The notes beneath the pieces were generated by a model that saw only the letters and a program-made list of their open reading frames with translations, did not search any database and was not told the DNA's origin. DNA of 64,000 nucleotides from Sphingopyxis yananensis (GTDB lineage Bacteria; Pseudomonadota; Alphaproteobacteria; Sphingomonadales; Sphingomonadaceae): contig NZ_JAJEWI010000010.1 in the NCBI RefSeq assembly GCF_020687785.1, positions 310,001 to 374,000 of the forward strand, given 5' to 3'. Shown piece by piece: positions 32,974-41,425 of the stretch. How positions within the stretch are numbered: the stretch's first letter is position 1; each line of letters begins with the position of its first letter. The position numbers and the translations under genes were made by a program.

Positions 32974-35772
32974 TTAGAAGCTGGCCGAGACGCCGAATTT
33001 GGCGGTCCAGCTATATTTTTCATACTGTAACAGGCGCTTGGCACCGGCATATTGTTGATAGGCGAAATAGGGCGCGTCGGTGACATTGACCCATTCTGCG
33101 AACAGGCGGACCTTGTCGGTCACGCGATATTTTGCCGACAGGTCCAGTTGGAAATGTTGGTCAACGATACGGTCTTCTTCGGCCGAGGCACCCAGTTCAT
33201 CGAGATATTTGTCGCGGTAGGTGCCCGCAGCGCGCAGTGACAAGGGGCCTTTTTCATAGCCCAGAGCCAGGTTGAACGTATGTTTGGACGAGGAGGGCAG
33301 GCTGATGTCGCGTGGTTTGGTGATGTCGCCGTCGGTGTAAACCGTACCGACCGCGTCGGTATAGGTATAGTTAGCATTCAGCAGCAGGCCGTCGAAGGGG
33401 GCGGGCAGGCTGGTGAATTGATGGGCGAAGCTGACTTCCAAGCCCTTGATTTTGGCGGTGTCGCCATTTTCCCATGTCATCGAGCGCAAAAAGTTCACGC
33501 CATATGCCGAGCCGGCGCCGCCCTTGACCTCGACGATGAAATCTTGGACCGATTTCCAGAAAATACCGGCGGAGAGCGAGGAGTTTTTGGCGAAATACCA
33601 TTCGGCGGACAGATCAAGGTTCCATGCCGAATAGGGTTTCAGGTCGGGATTGCCAAATTCGGCTTCGCGGTCTTCGTCGATGATGAAGCGCGGGGCGAGG
33701 CTGGACAATTTGGGACGAACCAAGCTTCTGGAGGCACCGAAGCGCAGCAGCACATCGTCTGATACTTCATAACGCACGGCAAGGCTGGGCAGCCAGTCGG
33801 TATATTTGCGTTTGAAATTGGTGGGGGTGACGATGACATCATCCTCATCTTCGGCGTTGATGATATTGCCGCTGATGTCATTTTTCGTTTGTTCAACGCG
33901 GACGCCGCCGATCAGGCGCAGCGCGCCGCTGTCATAGCGACCGAGCAGGTAGCCTGCCAAAATATCTTCGTCGATCGCATAGTCGGTCGAGGCGCTGTTC
34001 ACCAAGGTATCGAACGGATTAAGTTCAAATTTATCGCGATTTCCATAGAAGAAATCGCTGGTGCCGCCTTGTTGTGGCAGCGGACCCAAATCTTGGATGC
34101 GATAGGTTTGACCGCCCAGCACATCGGCGAGGGTATAGTTGCCGTCGAAACCATCATAGACGGTGGTTTCAAAATCATAGCTTTTTTGACGCCAGCGCGA
34201 TTTCACGCCGCCTTGCACGGTGAAGGTGCCGTGATCGAGCGCGAATTCGCGGGCCGCGTCGAATTTTGCGGTCCATTCCTTGTCCCGCGATAATTCCATG
34301 TCGGTGCTTTCCAGCTCGTTAAATTTATATTGGCTGGGGTCGTTGAACAGGGCGCTATTGCCGCTGACGCTGAAGGATGGGCGGCGGATGTCGGCATAGT
34401 CGAATTTGATGCGGATTTCATCGTCGCCGTCGCCGTTGAAGCGGGCGCGGAAGCGGGTGGGGTCGACCGAGCCATTTTCAGCTTCGGTGGATTCGGCATA
34501 GGCCAGACTATATTTGAGTTTCCATGCATCGGCGTCCGTTTCGCCGCCGATGGTCAAGGATTTGATTTTTTGCTTTTCATAGCGGTCCTTCATGCGGCGG
34601 CGGACTTCGATGCGGTCATCCGCAGTGGAAAATTCTGCACTAGTGGCGCTGCCTGCGAAAGGTTCGCCATCCATAATCAGGATCACGTCGCCGCGATATT
34701 CCTGATCGGAAAATTGGCTGTAAAGACCGCGTGCATAAAGTTTTGTGCTGTCGCTGGCGCGGAAATCGAGGCTGAGGGTTGCCCCCAAACGTTCGCGTTC
34801 AACATCATAATCGCGATATTGCAATTCTTCGGCATAGATGGTGCCGTCGTCGGCGGTTTTCCAGTCCGCGCCTTCGATATTATCGCTTTCAAATTTGCGG
34901 CGATAATAGGACACGCCGCCCGCGATGCCGAAATTGTCGGTGAGGCGGGTGGAGAAATCCACGCTGGCTTTGGGGGTCAGGCTGTTGGCATAATCATTAT
35001 AGCTGCCTTCGAGTTTGACCGACAGCAGGTCCTTTTTGCGGTCAAAGGCGCTGGTGGTATTGATTTCGATGCTGGCACCCAAGGTGTCGGCGTCCATATC
35101 CGGCGTCAGCGTTTTTTTGACTTCGATAGATTCGATCAATTCCGCGGCGACAACGTCCAGCGCGACAGAGCGGCTGTCTCCGCCCGGCGCAGGAATACGG
35201 GTGCCGTTGATAGATGCGGCATTCAGTTCCGGATCAAGGCCGCGCACCGACACAAAACGGCCTTCGCCTTGGTCGGCCAATATGTTGACGCCCGACAAGC
35301 GGCGCATAGATTCGGCGACATTTTGGTCGGGGAATTGACCAATGGCGTCGCGGGTCAGCACGCTTTCTACGCCGTCCGCGGCGCGTTGGCGGGACAGGCT
35401 GGACGACAGATTGGCGGCCTGACCGACGACCAAGATGCTGCCGTCATCGCCCAAGGTCATGTTGGCGATGGCGGTGCCGCTGTCGCCCACGGTGATGCTT
35501 TGGCTGCGCTTGTCTGCGCCCAAATAGCGCGCTTCGAGGGTATAGGTGCCAGCGGGAACATGGGGGAAGCGGAAGCTGCCGTCGCGGTCGGCCTGAACGA
35601 CGCGGTCCAGTTCCAAAATGCGCACTTCTGCGCCCTGAAGCGCGCGAGTGTTGCTGCCGTCGGTGATGGTGCCGACCACGTCGCCAGCCAAGGCTGTAGC
35701 GGGAAGCATGGCAACCAAAATGGCGGCGCTGCTGGCCAGCATGTGGGTGCGACGGCGTGAAAAAATAGTCAT
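32974..35772 (-). CDS. TonB-dependent outer-membrane receptor with CarboxypepD-reg-like N-domain
   Basis: 932 residues. A signal peptide ends near A-T-A-L-A. It is followed by an ~80-residue carboxypeptidase-regulatory-like beta sandwich (VVGTITDGSNTRALQGAEV) and a plug (Q-F-P-D-Q-N-V-A-E-S-M-R-R-L-S-G-V, then R-F-V-S-V-R-G-L-D-P-E-L-N). The barrel ends in an aromatic C-terminus (W-T-A-K-F-G-V-S-A-S-F). Such receptors import large or scarce solutes using TonB energy. With the phosphatase downstream, an organophosphate such as a phospho-sugar or phytate is a reasonable ligand guess. ATG 35772 follows AGGGGC. Confidence 0.95.
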   Translation of the reverse strand: MTIFSRRRTHMLASSAAILVAMLPATALAGDVVGTITDGSNTRALQGAEVRILELDRVVQADRDGSFRFPHVPAGTYTLEARYLGADKRSQSITVGDSGTAIANMTLGDDGSILVVGQAANLSSSLSRQRAADGVESVLTRDAIGQFPDQNVAESMRRLSGVNILADQGEGRFVSVRGLDPELNAASINGTRIPAPGGDSRSVALDVVAAELIESIEVKKTLTPDMDADTLGASIEINTTSAFDRKKDLLSVKLEGSYNDYANSLTPKASVDFSTRLTDNFGIAGGVSYYRRKFESDNIEGADWKTADDGTIYAEELQYRDYDVERERLGATLSLDFRASDSTKLYARGLYSQFSDQEYRGDVILIMDGEPFAGSATSAEFSTADDRIEVRRRMKDRYEKQKIKSLTIGGETDADAWKLKYSLAYAESTEAENGSVDPTRFRARFNGDGDDEIRIKFDYADIRRPSFSVSGNSALFNDPSQYKFNELESTDMELSRDKEWTAKFDAAREFALDHGTFTVQGGVKSRWRQKSYDFETTVYDGFDGNYTLADVLGGQTYRIQDLGPLPQQGGTSDFFYGNRDKFELNPFDTLVNSASTDYAIDEDILAGYLLGRYDSGALRLIGGVRVEQTKNDISGNIINAEDEDDVIVTPTNFKRKYTDWLPSLAVRYEVSDDVLLRFGASRSLVRPKLSSLAPRFIIDEDREAEFGNPDLKPYSAWNLDLSAEWYFAKNSSLSAGIFWKSVQDFIVEVKGGAGSAYGVNFLRSMTWENGDTAKIKGLEVSFAHQFTSLPAPFDGLLLNANYTYTDAVGTVYTDGDITKPRDISLPSSSKHTFNLALGYEKGPLSLRAAGTYRDKYLDELGASAEEDRIVDQHFQLDLSAKYRVTDKVRLFAEWVNVTDAPYFAYQQYAGAKRLLQYEKYSWTAKFGVSASF

Positions 35773-35817
35773 AAGTGCCCCTGTTTGGACGGGGCCGTTG
35801 CCCCTTTTTCGAGGGGG

Positions 35818-35871
35818 CGATTAGGCGGCAGGCATGACGCCAACATGACATCTGCGTTTCAATTGGATGAC
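35818..35871 (-). promoter_or_regulatory. Pho-box-like promoter of the receptor-phosphatase operon
   Basis: On the minus strand GTCAT occurs at 35871-35867, 35849-35845 and 35838-35834: spacing 22 and 11 bp, the helical phasing of PhoB direct repeats. The proximal pair reads ATGTCAT-GTTG-GCGTCAT, close to the CTGTCAT-N4-CTGTCAT consensus. Ten bp after the last repeat is TAATCG (35823-35818), a possible -10. It lies 46 bp upstream of the receptor start codon. Phosphate control is inferred. Confidence 0.72.
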
Positions 35872-35955
35872 AATTGCAGATTTTTGATGCTTAGGAATTT
35901 TTATTTTATCGCCGTATTTCAGGTGGATGAATGAATATCGTTCAATTGGCGGGCG

Positions 35956-35993
35956 AAAAATAAAAATCCCCCGCCGCGTAATGGCGGCAGGGG
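35956..35993 (-). terminator. Intrinsic terminator of leuA
   Basis: On the minus strand CCCCTGCCGC pairs with GCGGCGGGGG (one G-U wobble, 6-nt loop), followed by ATTTTTATTTTT. It starts 46 bp after the leuA stop. Confidence 0.9.
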
Positions 35994-36038
35994 ATGATGA
36001 ATTTAGCCCTCCAGCCAAGGCTGGAAGAACGGCCAAGC

Positions 36039-37703
36039 TTAGGCCAAGTTTGCGGCGCTGAGGATCGCGCGGACGCTGGCGGTCGATACGTCGGTGTCGA
36101 GGCCGCAACCGAACAGGCTTTTGCCATCGGGCGTGCGGCATTCAACATAGGCGGCGGCTTGGGCATCGCTGCCATGGCCGATGGCATGTTCGTTATAATC
36201 GACGATATCCATGATCGGACCGCCATTTTCCGCCAAGGCGGCGATGACGCTGGACATCAGGCCATTGCCGCGACCGCTGATCGAGCGTTCGCTGCCTTCG
36301 ATCAACAGCTTGCCTGCGAAAATACGGTCGGTGCCGCCACGGCTTTCGGACCAGTCGACCAGTTGGAAACGCTTGTTTTCATGCGCCAAATAGGTGCTTT
36401 CAAAGGCGTTCCAAATATCGTCCGCCGCCAATTCGCGGCTGGTTTCATCGGCCACGGCTTGGACGACATGGCTGAAGCTGGCCTGCATACGCTTGGGCAG
36501 TTTCAGGCCCTTGTCCTGTTCCAATACCCATGCGACGCCGCCCTTGCCGGACTGGCTGTTGACGCGGATCACCGCTTCATAGCTGCGGCCAATGTCGGCC
36601 GGATCGATGGGCAGATAGGGGACTTCCCAAACTTCATCATTTTGGCGTTCGCGAGCGGCAAAGCCTTTTTTAATGGCGTCTTGGTGGCTGCCGGAAAAGG
36701 CGGTGTAGACCAATTCGCCGCCATAAGGATGACGCGGGTGAACGGGGATATTGTTGCAATATTCCACGGTTTGAATGACTTCGTCGATGTCCGAGAAGTC
36801 CAATTCAGGGTTCACGCCCTGTGTGTACATATTGAGCGCGATGGTGACGAGACAGGTGTTGCCGGTGCGTTCGCCATTGCCGAACAAGCAGCCTTCGACA
36901 CGGTCGCCGCCCGCCATCAAGCCCAGTTCCGCCGCCGCAACGCCGGTGCCACGGTCATTGTGGGTGTGCAGCGAGATGATCGCACGGTCGCGATTGGGCA
37001 GGTTTTTGCAGAAATATTCAATCTGGTCCGCATAGATATTGGCCGTGCTGGCTTCGACCGTGGCGGGCAGGTTGAGGATGATTTTCTTGTCTGTGGTGGG
37101 CTGCAAAATATCCATCACCGCTTCGCTGACTTCCAACGAGAAATCCAGTTCGGCGGTCGAGAAGGTTTCAGGGCTATATTCAAAGCGCCAGTCGGTGTCG
37201 GGCAAGCGCGCGGCATTGTCGCGCAATTGCTTGGCCCCTTCGACGGCGATGGCTTTGATGTCGGCCTTGTCCATGCCAAACACAATCTTGCGCCATGCGG
37301 GCGAGACAGCGTTATACAGATGGACGATGGCCGTTTTGGAACCGGCCAGACTGTCAAAGCTGGTGCGGATCAGGTCGGCGCGGCTTTGGGTCAGAACCTG
37401 CAAGGTCACATCGTCCGGCACATGACCATTTTGCACCAGACCTTGGATGAAATCAAAGTCGGTCGCGCCGGATGCGGGGAAGCCAACTTCAATTTCCTTG
37501 AGTCCGCATTTCACCAACAGGTCAAAGAAACGCTTTTTCTTTTCGGCGTCCATCGGGTCGATCAACGCTTGGTTGCCGTCGCGAAGGTCGGTGGACAGCC
37601 AGATTGGCGCCTGGGTGATGGTGCGCGAAGGCCATTGGCGGTCCGTCAACGGAACCTGCGGGAAAGGACGATATTTGGCCGACGGCGATGAGAGCATGGT
37701 CAT
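36039..37703 (-). CDS. leuA: 2-isopropylmalate synthase, long LeuA form
   Basis: 554 residues from ATG 37703 ([11 protein letters not shown]); ATG 37697 and ATG 37745 are alternatives. The catalytic TIM barrel has [24 protein letters not shown] and [13 protein letters not shown], with metal ligands in the D-R-D-G and H-x-H motifs. The C-terminal LeuA dimer (allosteric) domain includes [10 protein letters not shown]. It condenses acetyl-CoA with 2-oxoisovalerate, the first step of leucine synthesis. It is the long LeuA type (like actinobacterial and yeast enzymes), which starts [11 protein letters not shown]. Confidence 0.96.
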   Translation of the reverse strand: MTMLSSPSAKYRPFPQVPLTDRQWPSRTITQAPIWLSTDLRDGNQALIDPMDAEKKKRFFDLLVKCGLKEIEVGFPASGATDFDFIQGLVQNGHVPDDVTLQVLTQSRADLIRTSFDSLAGSKTAIVHLYNAVSPAWRKIVFGMDKADIKAIAVEGAKQLRDNAARLPDTDWRFEYSPETFSTAELDFSLEVSEAVMDILQPTTDKKIILNLPATVEASTANIYADQIEYFCKNLPNRDRAIISLHTHNDRGTGVAAAELGLMAGGDRVEGCLFGNGERTGNTCLVTIALNMYTQGVNPELDFSDIDEVIQTVEYCNNIPVHPRHPYGGELVYTAFSGSHQDAIKKGFAARERQNDEVWEVPYLPIDPADIGRSYEAVIRVNSQSGKGGVAWVLEQDKGLKLPKRMQASFSHVVQAVADETSRELAADDIWNAFESTYLAHENKRFQLVDWSESRGGTDRIFAGKLLIEGSERSISGRGNGLMSSVIAALAENGGPIMDIVDYNEHAIGHGSDAQAAAYVECRTPDGKSLFGCGLDTDVSTASVRAILSAANLA

Positions 37704-37745
37704 GATGGTAATCTTCTGCTGATGGTTGCGCTGTATAGTCATCAA

Positions 37746-37843
37746 GCCCTTGGACGTCAGGCCTGCTGTTTCACGCGCAAGCCGAGGGTCACGCCCAAGG
37801 GCGTGTAAGTCGCAGAAGGTTTAGGGCGGTGATACGCATGCAT
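37746..37843 (-). promoter_or_regulatory. leuA leader with small ORF and long-range inverted repeat
   Basis: GCCCTTGG (37746-37753) and CCAAGGGC (37795-37802) are exact inverted repeats bracketing 41 nt. A 28-codon ORF on the minus strand (ATG 37843 to TGA 37757) ends 11 nt before the upstream leuA start candidate; its last third has three Leu codons in P-L-G-V-T-L-G-L. No T-run follows the stem, so a classical attenuator is not present. A translation-coupled leader is possible. Confidence 0.35.
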
Positions 37844-37932
37844 GCTCTGTGATAGATATTCGCGCGTTTGACAAGGGCTGTGGATAAGTTTTTCGTTGAT
37901 AGGCCAGTTTCCAGAGCCGAAATGGCCAAAAG

Positions 37933-37969
37933 AAAGGCCGGACAAACCCGATGGGTCTGTCCGGCCTTT
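37933..37969 (-). terminator. Intrinsic terminator of the yceI-family gene
   Basis: AAAGGCCGGACA / TGTCCGGCCTTT, a perfect 12-bp stem with an inner ACCC/GGGT stem. On the minus strand it is followed by CTTTTGG. It lies 20 bp after the YceI-family stop and upstream of the leuA leader. Confidence 0.88.
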
Positions 37970-37989
37970 TGCAGATATAAGCGGCGAAA

Positions 37990-38652
37990 TTATTGTTTGA
38001 TAAATTCGGCGCTGATGTCCAATTCCACCTCGTCGCTGACGAAGGGCAGGCCATAGTTGATGCCAAATTCGCTGCGCTTGATTTTGGCTTCGGCGCTGAA
38101 GCCGATGGTTTCTTTTTTCATCATGGGGTGCATACCTGCACCGTGGAATTCGGCGTCCAGCGTGACGGGGCGCGTGATGCCGTTCAGGGTTAAGTTGCCG
38201 GTGATTTTGGCTTCGTCGCCGTCGTCATCCAAGTGGACGGCGGTGGAAACAAAGCGGGCCGAAGCGGGGGCTGGACCGAAAAAGTCGGGCTTTGCGCCAT
38301 CAGCGCCTGCTTTTAGCAAATGGCCGGTGAGGCCAGCGCTGGCAGTAGTGACGGAAGCGATGGGAATGCTGACATCGACGCTGGACGCTGCCAGATTGGC
38401 GGGGTCGATTTTCAGCGTGCCGGCGATGTCGCCGAAAATGCCGCGATATTTGCTGAAGCCCAAATGGTCGACTTGCCAGACAATCAATGTGTGGCTGGGG
38501 TCGGTGGCATAGGTGCCTGCGACCACGCGGCTTTTGTCCTTAACGCCGGGATTTTGCGGGGCGGATTGGGCAATAAGCTGGGTCGATGTTGCCACCAATG
38601 TTGGGGCGGCGAGGGCAAGCGCAATGGCCCCCAGTGGAAATGCGATACGCAT
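37990..38652 (-). CDS. YceI-family periplasmic lipid-binding protein
   Basis: 220 residues from ATG 38652, with a strong AGGAGA ribosome-binding site. A signal peptide (FPLGAIALALAAPTLVA) precedes the YceI lipocalin-like barrel: Y-A-T-D-P-S-H-T-L-I-V-W-Q-V-D-H-L-G-F-S, F-G-D-I-A-G-T-L-K-I-D, V-D-V-S-I-P-I-A-S-V, I-T-G-N-L-T-L-N-G-I-T-R-P-V and E-F-G-I-N-Y-G-L-P. The family binds polyisoprenoids or other long lipids in the periplasm. An in-frame start at 38778 would add an unlikely N-terminus. Confidence 0.92.
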   Translation of the reverse strand: MRIAFPLGAIALALAAPTLVATSTQLIAQSAPQNPGVKDKSRVVAGTYATDPSHTLIVWQVDHLGFSKYRGIFGDIAGTLKIDPANLAASSVDVSIPIASVTTASAGLTGHLLKAGADGAKPDFFGPAPASARFVSTAVHLDDDGDEAKITGNLTLNGITRPVTLDAEFHGAGMHPMMKKETIGFSAEAKIKRSEFGINYGLPFVSDEVELDISAEFIKQ

Positions 38653-38701
38653 GGATATTCTCCTGTCGAGTCGTGACGAATGCGGTGGCACTATGCGCCT
38701 T

Positions 38702-39139
38702 TTACGGATTTTGTCGCCGTTCGGCGTGCCATTGACGTAATGCGGCAGCCATGCATCCGGTTGCGCCATAGCTGCCAACCGCTGAACAACTGTCGGGGCG
38801 GGTCATGCGGGCGATGTCTTCATAGCCCTCGACCGCGCTGCCCCAGCTTTGGCCCATGGGCGTGTCATCTTGGCGAATTTCTTCGCGCAATTCCTTGGGG
38901 ACGCGGTAGCGTTCGGATTCCGGTTGCTGGGCGCAGACGATGATTTCGTCGCCAACGGGGGCAGGGCAGGCATCATCGCCATAGGTGATCAGAATGCTAT
39001 GCTTGCGCGGCGGTTCGCCCGTTTGGCGCAAGCTGGCCGTGTCATTGGGGGTGGCGGCATGAAGGGCGGTTGGGGTCAGCGGCAACGCCACAGCGGCCAA
39101 AGGAAGCAGATAACGACATGCTGTGGCCCATAGGGTCAT
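38702..39139 (-). CDS. Exported hypothetical protein
   Basis: 145 residues from ATG 39139; a start at 39169 would add ten residues. A signal peptide (LLPLAAVALPLTPTALHAA) is followed by a short mature protein with I-T-Y-G-D-D-A-C-P-A-P, D-E-I-I-V-C-A and a P-x-E-S-E-R-Y-R-V-P-K-E-L-R segment, plus a C-terminal pair of cysteines. I associate this pattern with conserved sphingomonad periplasmic proteins of unknown function. Its start lies 90 bp from the inverted-repeat element at 39229-39486, which may therefore occupy its promoter. Confidence 0.68.
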   Translation of the reverse strand: MTLWATACRYLLPLAAVALPLTPTALHAATPNDTASLRQTGEPPRKHSILITYGDDACPAPVGDEIIVCAQQPESERYRVPKELREEIRQDDTPMGQSWGSAVEGYEDIARMTRPDSCSAVGSYGATGCMAAALRQWHAERRQNP

Positions 39140-39228
39140 GAAAAAAATCACTTTCTGCGTAAGGGCCAATTCAAGCGCCCTAGCACAGACAAGATGAACG
39201 GCGGACGAATGGGGCGGGGTTGCGAGGC

Positions 39229-39486
39229 TCAGGACCTATGTATTTCACGTTCGAGGCGTCGAAATGGCGAAGATGTCGGGTTCGGGTGGACGCAGCGGGT
39301 AGCATCGCCACCCGCAAGGGCGCACGAGCCTGAGATTGAAGCCATTTCGGCGTCCCGTAGGGATTTGACCTATATGCCCCATGGCTTCGTCGAAAATCCT
39401 TGAAATATTATCATATTCCTTCGTCTTTCCTCCTCGCCCTGCGGCATATCGCTTCAAACCTCGATCGCGAAATACATAGGTCCTGA
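39229..39486. mobile_element. 258-bp MITE-like element with 28-bp terminal inverted repeats
   Basis: The ends TCAGGACCTATGTATTTC... (39229-39256) and the reverse complement of 39459-39486 match at 26 of 28 positions (mismatches at positions 19 and 22). The interior has no transposase. The element ends 2 bp before the bioA stop codon and 90 bp before the start of the next gene, so it fills an intergenic gap. No target-site duplication is obvious. The structure is that of a miniature inverted-repeat transposable element mobilised by an IS elsewhere. The IS family is not identified. Confidence 0.78.
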
Positions 39487-39488
39487 CC

Positions 39489-40751
39489 CTAGTGCAGCTT
39501 ATCCTGCTCCAAGGCGTGGATGGCAGCAGCGATGGTGGACCAAATATGGGCCAGATCATCGGCGCTGATGCTATAGGGCGGCATGACATAGATGCTGTTG
39601 CCCAATGGACGTAACAGCACGCCATTTTCGCGAAAATACGCAATAAGACGCGGCGCAAGGTTGGAGAGATAGCCGGTGTCGGGGGCCGCCAGATCGAACG
39701 CCGCAATGGTGCCGAGGTGGCGTGGGTTTTCGACCATCACATGATGGCTGGTCATCGCCAAATGGGCGGCTTGGGCATCCGACAGAGCTTGGATACGTTC
39801 CATCACGGGTTCGTCGCGCCAGATTGCCAGATTTTCGACGGCGGCGGCGCAGGCGATGGGGTTGGCGGTATAGCTGGAGGAGTGATAAAAAGTGCGGCTG
39901 CGGTCCGTGCTGTGGTGCGCGGCGAAGATGGGCTCGATGCACAAAGTGACGGCCAAGGGGATGGCGCCGCCCGTCAAGCCTTTGGAAAGGCACATAATGT
40001 CGGGGATGACGCCCGCTTGGTCGCAGGCAAAGCGGGTTCCGGTGCGGCCCCAGCCGGTCATCACTTCGTCGGCAATGAACAGCACCCCGTGCGCGGCGCA
40101 GATGGCGCGCATTTCGAACAAGACCCATGCGGGGTAAATGAGCATGCCGCCCGCGCCGAGGATGAGCGGTTCGACGATGAAGGCGGCGGGTTTTTGCGCG
40201 CAGGCGGCCTCTAGAGCATCCAGCGTCATCTGTTCCATGCCCGCATGGGGGAAGGGGATGGTGCCGACGTCAAACAAGAGCGGGTCATAGGGGCGGTTGA
40301 AGACACCGCGTTCGCCCACTGACATCGCGCCAATGGTGTCGCCGTGATAGCTATGTTCCATCACAAGGATTTGGGCGCGGTCTTCGCCCAGATGATGCCA
40401 ATAGCCCAGCGCCATTTTGAGCGCGACTTCGACGCTGGTGGAGCCACTGTCCGAGAAGAAGACGCGGCTGAGCGGTGCAGGGGTGATGCGGATCAGTTCA
40501 GCGGCCAAATCTTCGGCCGGTTCATGGGTCCAGCCCGCGAAAATGACTTGATCCAGCCGCTCGGTTTGGGCGCGCATCGCGGCCATAATGCGGGGGTTGT
40601 TATGGCCATGGGTGGTGACCCACCAACTGGAAATACCGTCAATCCAGCTTTGTCCATCAGCGGCGTAAAGGCGTGCGCCATCGCCGCGCTCGATTTTCGG
40701 CGTGGGTTCGCCTAGGCCATGTTGGGTGAAGGGGTGCCAAATGGCGCTCAT
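39489..40751 (-). CDS. bioA: Adenosylmethionine--8-amino-7-oxononanoate aminotransferase
   Basis: 420 residues from ATG 40751 (M-S-A-I-W-H-P-F-T-Q-H-G, the expected start; ATG 40784 is in frame). Class III aminotransferase motifs are present: W-I-D-G-I-S-S-W-W-V, S-D-S-G-S-T-S-V-E-V-A-L-K-M-A, H-S-Y-H-G-D-T-I-G, F-I-A-D-E-V-M-T-G-W-G-R-T-G and the PLP lysine in C-L-S-K-G-L-T-G-G. It converts KAPA to DAPA in biotin synthesis. Last gene of bioF-bioD-bioA. The MITE-like element abuts its 3' end. Confidence 0.96.
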   Translation of the reverse strand: MSAIWHPFTQHGLGEPTPKIERGDGARLYAADGQSWIDGISSWWVTTHGHNNPRIMAAMRAQTERLDQVIFAGWTHEPAEDLAAELIRITPAPLSRVFFSDSGSTSVEVALKMALGYWHHLGEDRAQILVMEHSYHGDTIGAMSVGERGVFNRPYDPLLFDVGTIPFPHAGMEQMTLDALEAACAQKPAAFIVEPLILGAGGMLIYPAWVLFEMRAICAAHGVLFIADEVMTGWGRTGTRFACDQAGVIPDIMCLSKGLTGGAIPLAVTLCIEPIFAAHHSTDRSRTFYHSSSYTANPIACAAAVENLAIWRDEPVMERIQALSDAQAAHLAMTSHHVMVENPRHLGTIAAFDLAAPDTGYLSNLAPRLIAYFRENGVLLRPLGNSIYVMPPYSISADDLAHIWSTIAAAIHALEQDKLH

Positions 40752-40813
40752 GGGATGATCCGTTTTTGTGACGCGGCTGGTCATGGGGTGCGCGGAATAT
40801 TGGTCCGCTGCTT

Positions 40814-41425
40814 TTATGAAAAATCGCTGAGTTTGAAATGATCGAGGAAAGCCTCGGTCAATGTCGCGCGGGTGATGGTTTTGAGGCGCGGCAGGCGGCC
40901 AAGGCGGCGCACACCCGAAATGGCGCAGATCGTGTCTTCGCTATCGCGGTTATCGGGCCCGACAAAGGCGATGCCGTGGATGGGGACGCCGCGTGTCCGC
41001 AAAGCTTCGATGCTGAGCAAGCTGTGATTGATGGTGCCGAGTGTTGTGCGGGCCACCAATATGGTTGGGATTTGCCATTGGGCGAACAGGTCGGCGTATA
41101 AGATTTGACGCGTGACCGGCACCAAGACGCCGCCCGCCCCTTCTATGACCACATCACCCGTTGGCGGGGTGAGCCGCGCAGGGTCGATGGTGATTTGGTC
41201 AATCTCGGCGGATAGATGCGGGGAGGCGGGGGTTTTTAGACGATAGGCCTCGGGGTGGATGGGGACGCTGCACAGCCTGGATATGGCTTCGCTGTCGGTT
41301 TCATCGTCCAGGCCGGATTGGATAGGTTTCCAATAGCTTATGCCCAAGGCCCCCGCCAAAGCTGCGGTGAATATGGTTTTGCCAATGCCCGTGTCGGTGC
41401 CGGTGACGACGAAAGATTTGGTCAT
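40814..41425 (-). CDS. bioD: Dethiobiotin synthetase
   Basis: 203 residues. The P-loop V-T-G-T-D-T-G-I-G-K-T is at the N-terminus, followed by Y-W-K-P-I-Q-S-G and the E-G-A-G-G-V-L-V-P motif. It closes the ureido ring of dethiobiotin using CO2 and ATP. ATG 41425 overlaps the bioF stop by 4 nt (ATGA), showing translational coupling. Confidence 0.95.
   Translation of the reverse strand: MTKSFVVTGTDTGIGKTIFTAALAGALGISYWKPIQSGLDDETDSEAISRLCSVPIHPEAYRLKTPASPHLSAEIDQITIDPARLTPPTGDVVIEGAGGVLVPVTRQILYADLFAQWQIPTILVARTTLGTINHSLLSIEALRTRGVPIHGIAFVGPDNRDSEDTICAISGVRRLGRLPRLKTITRATLTEAFLDHFKLSDFS

Noticed and set aside
34330..35760. Rightward 476-codon ORF antisense to the TonB receptor
   Set aside because: Mirror frame of a well-supported receptor gene; composition (Ala/Phe/Asp) is the antisense shadow.
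39245..39706. Leftward ORF reading from inside bioA through the MITE-like element
   Set aside because: Out of frame with bioA, no start signal; the open frame through the element is probably chance, although a copy fused to other genes elsewhere would be worth a look.
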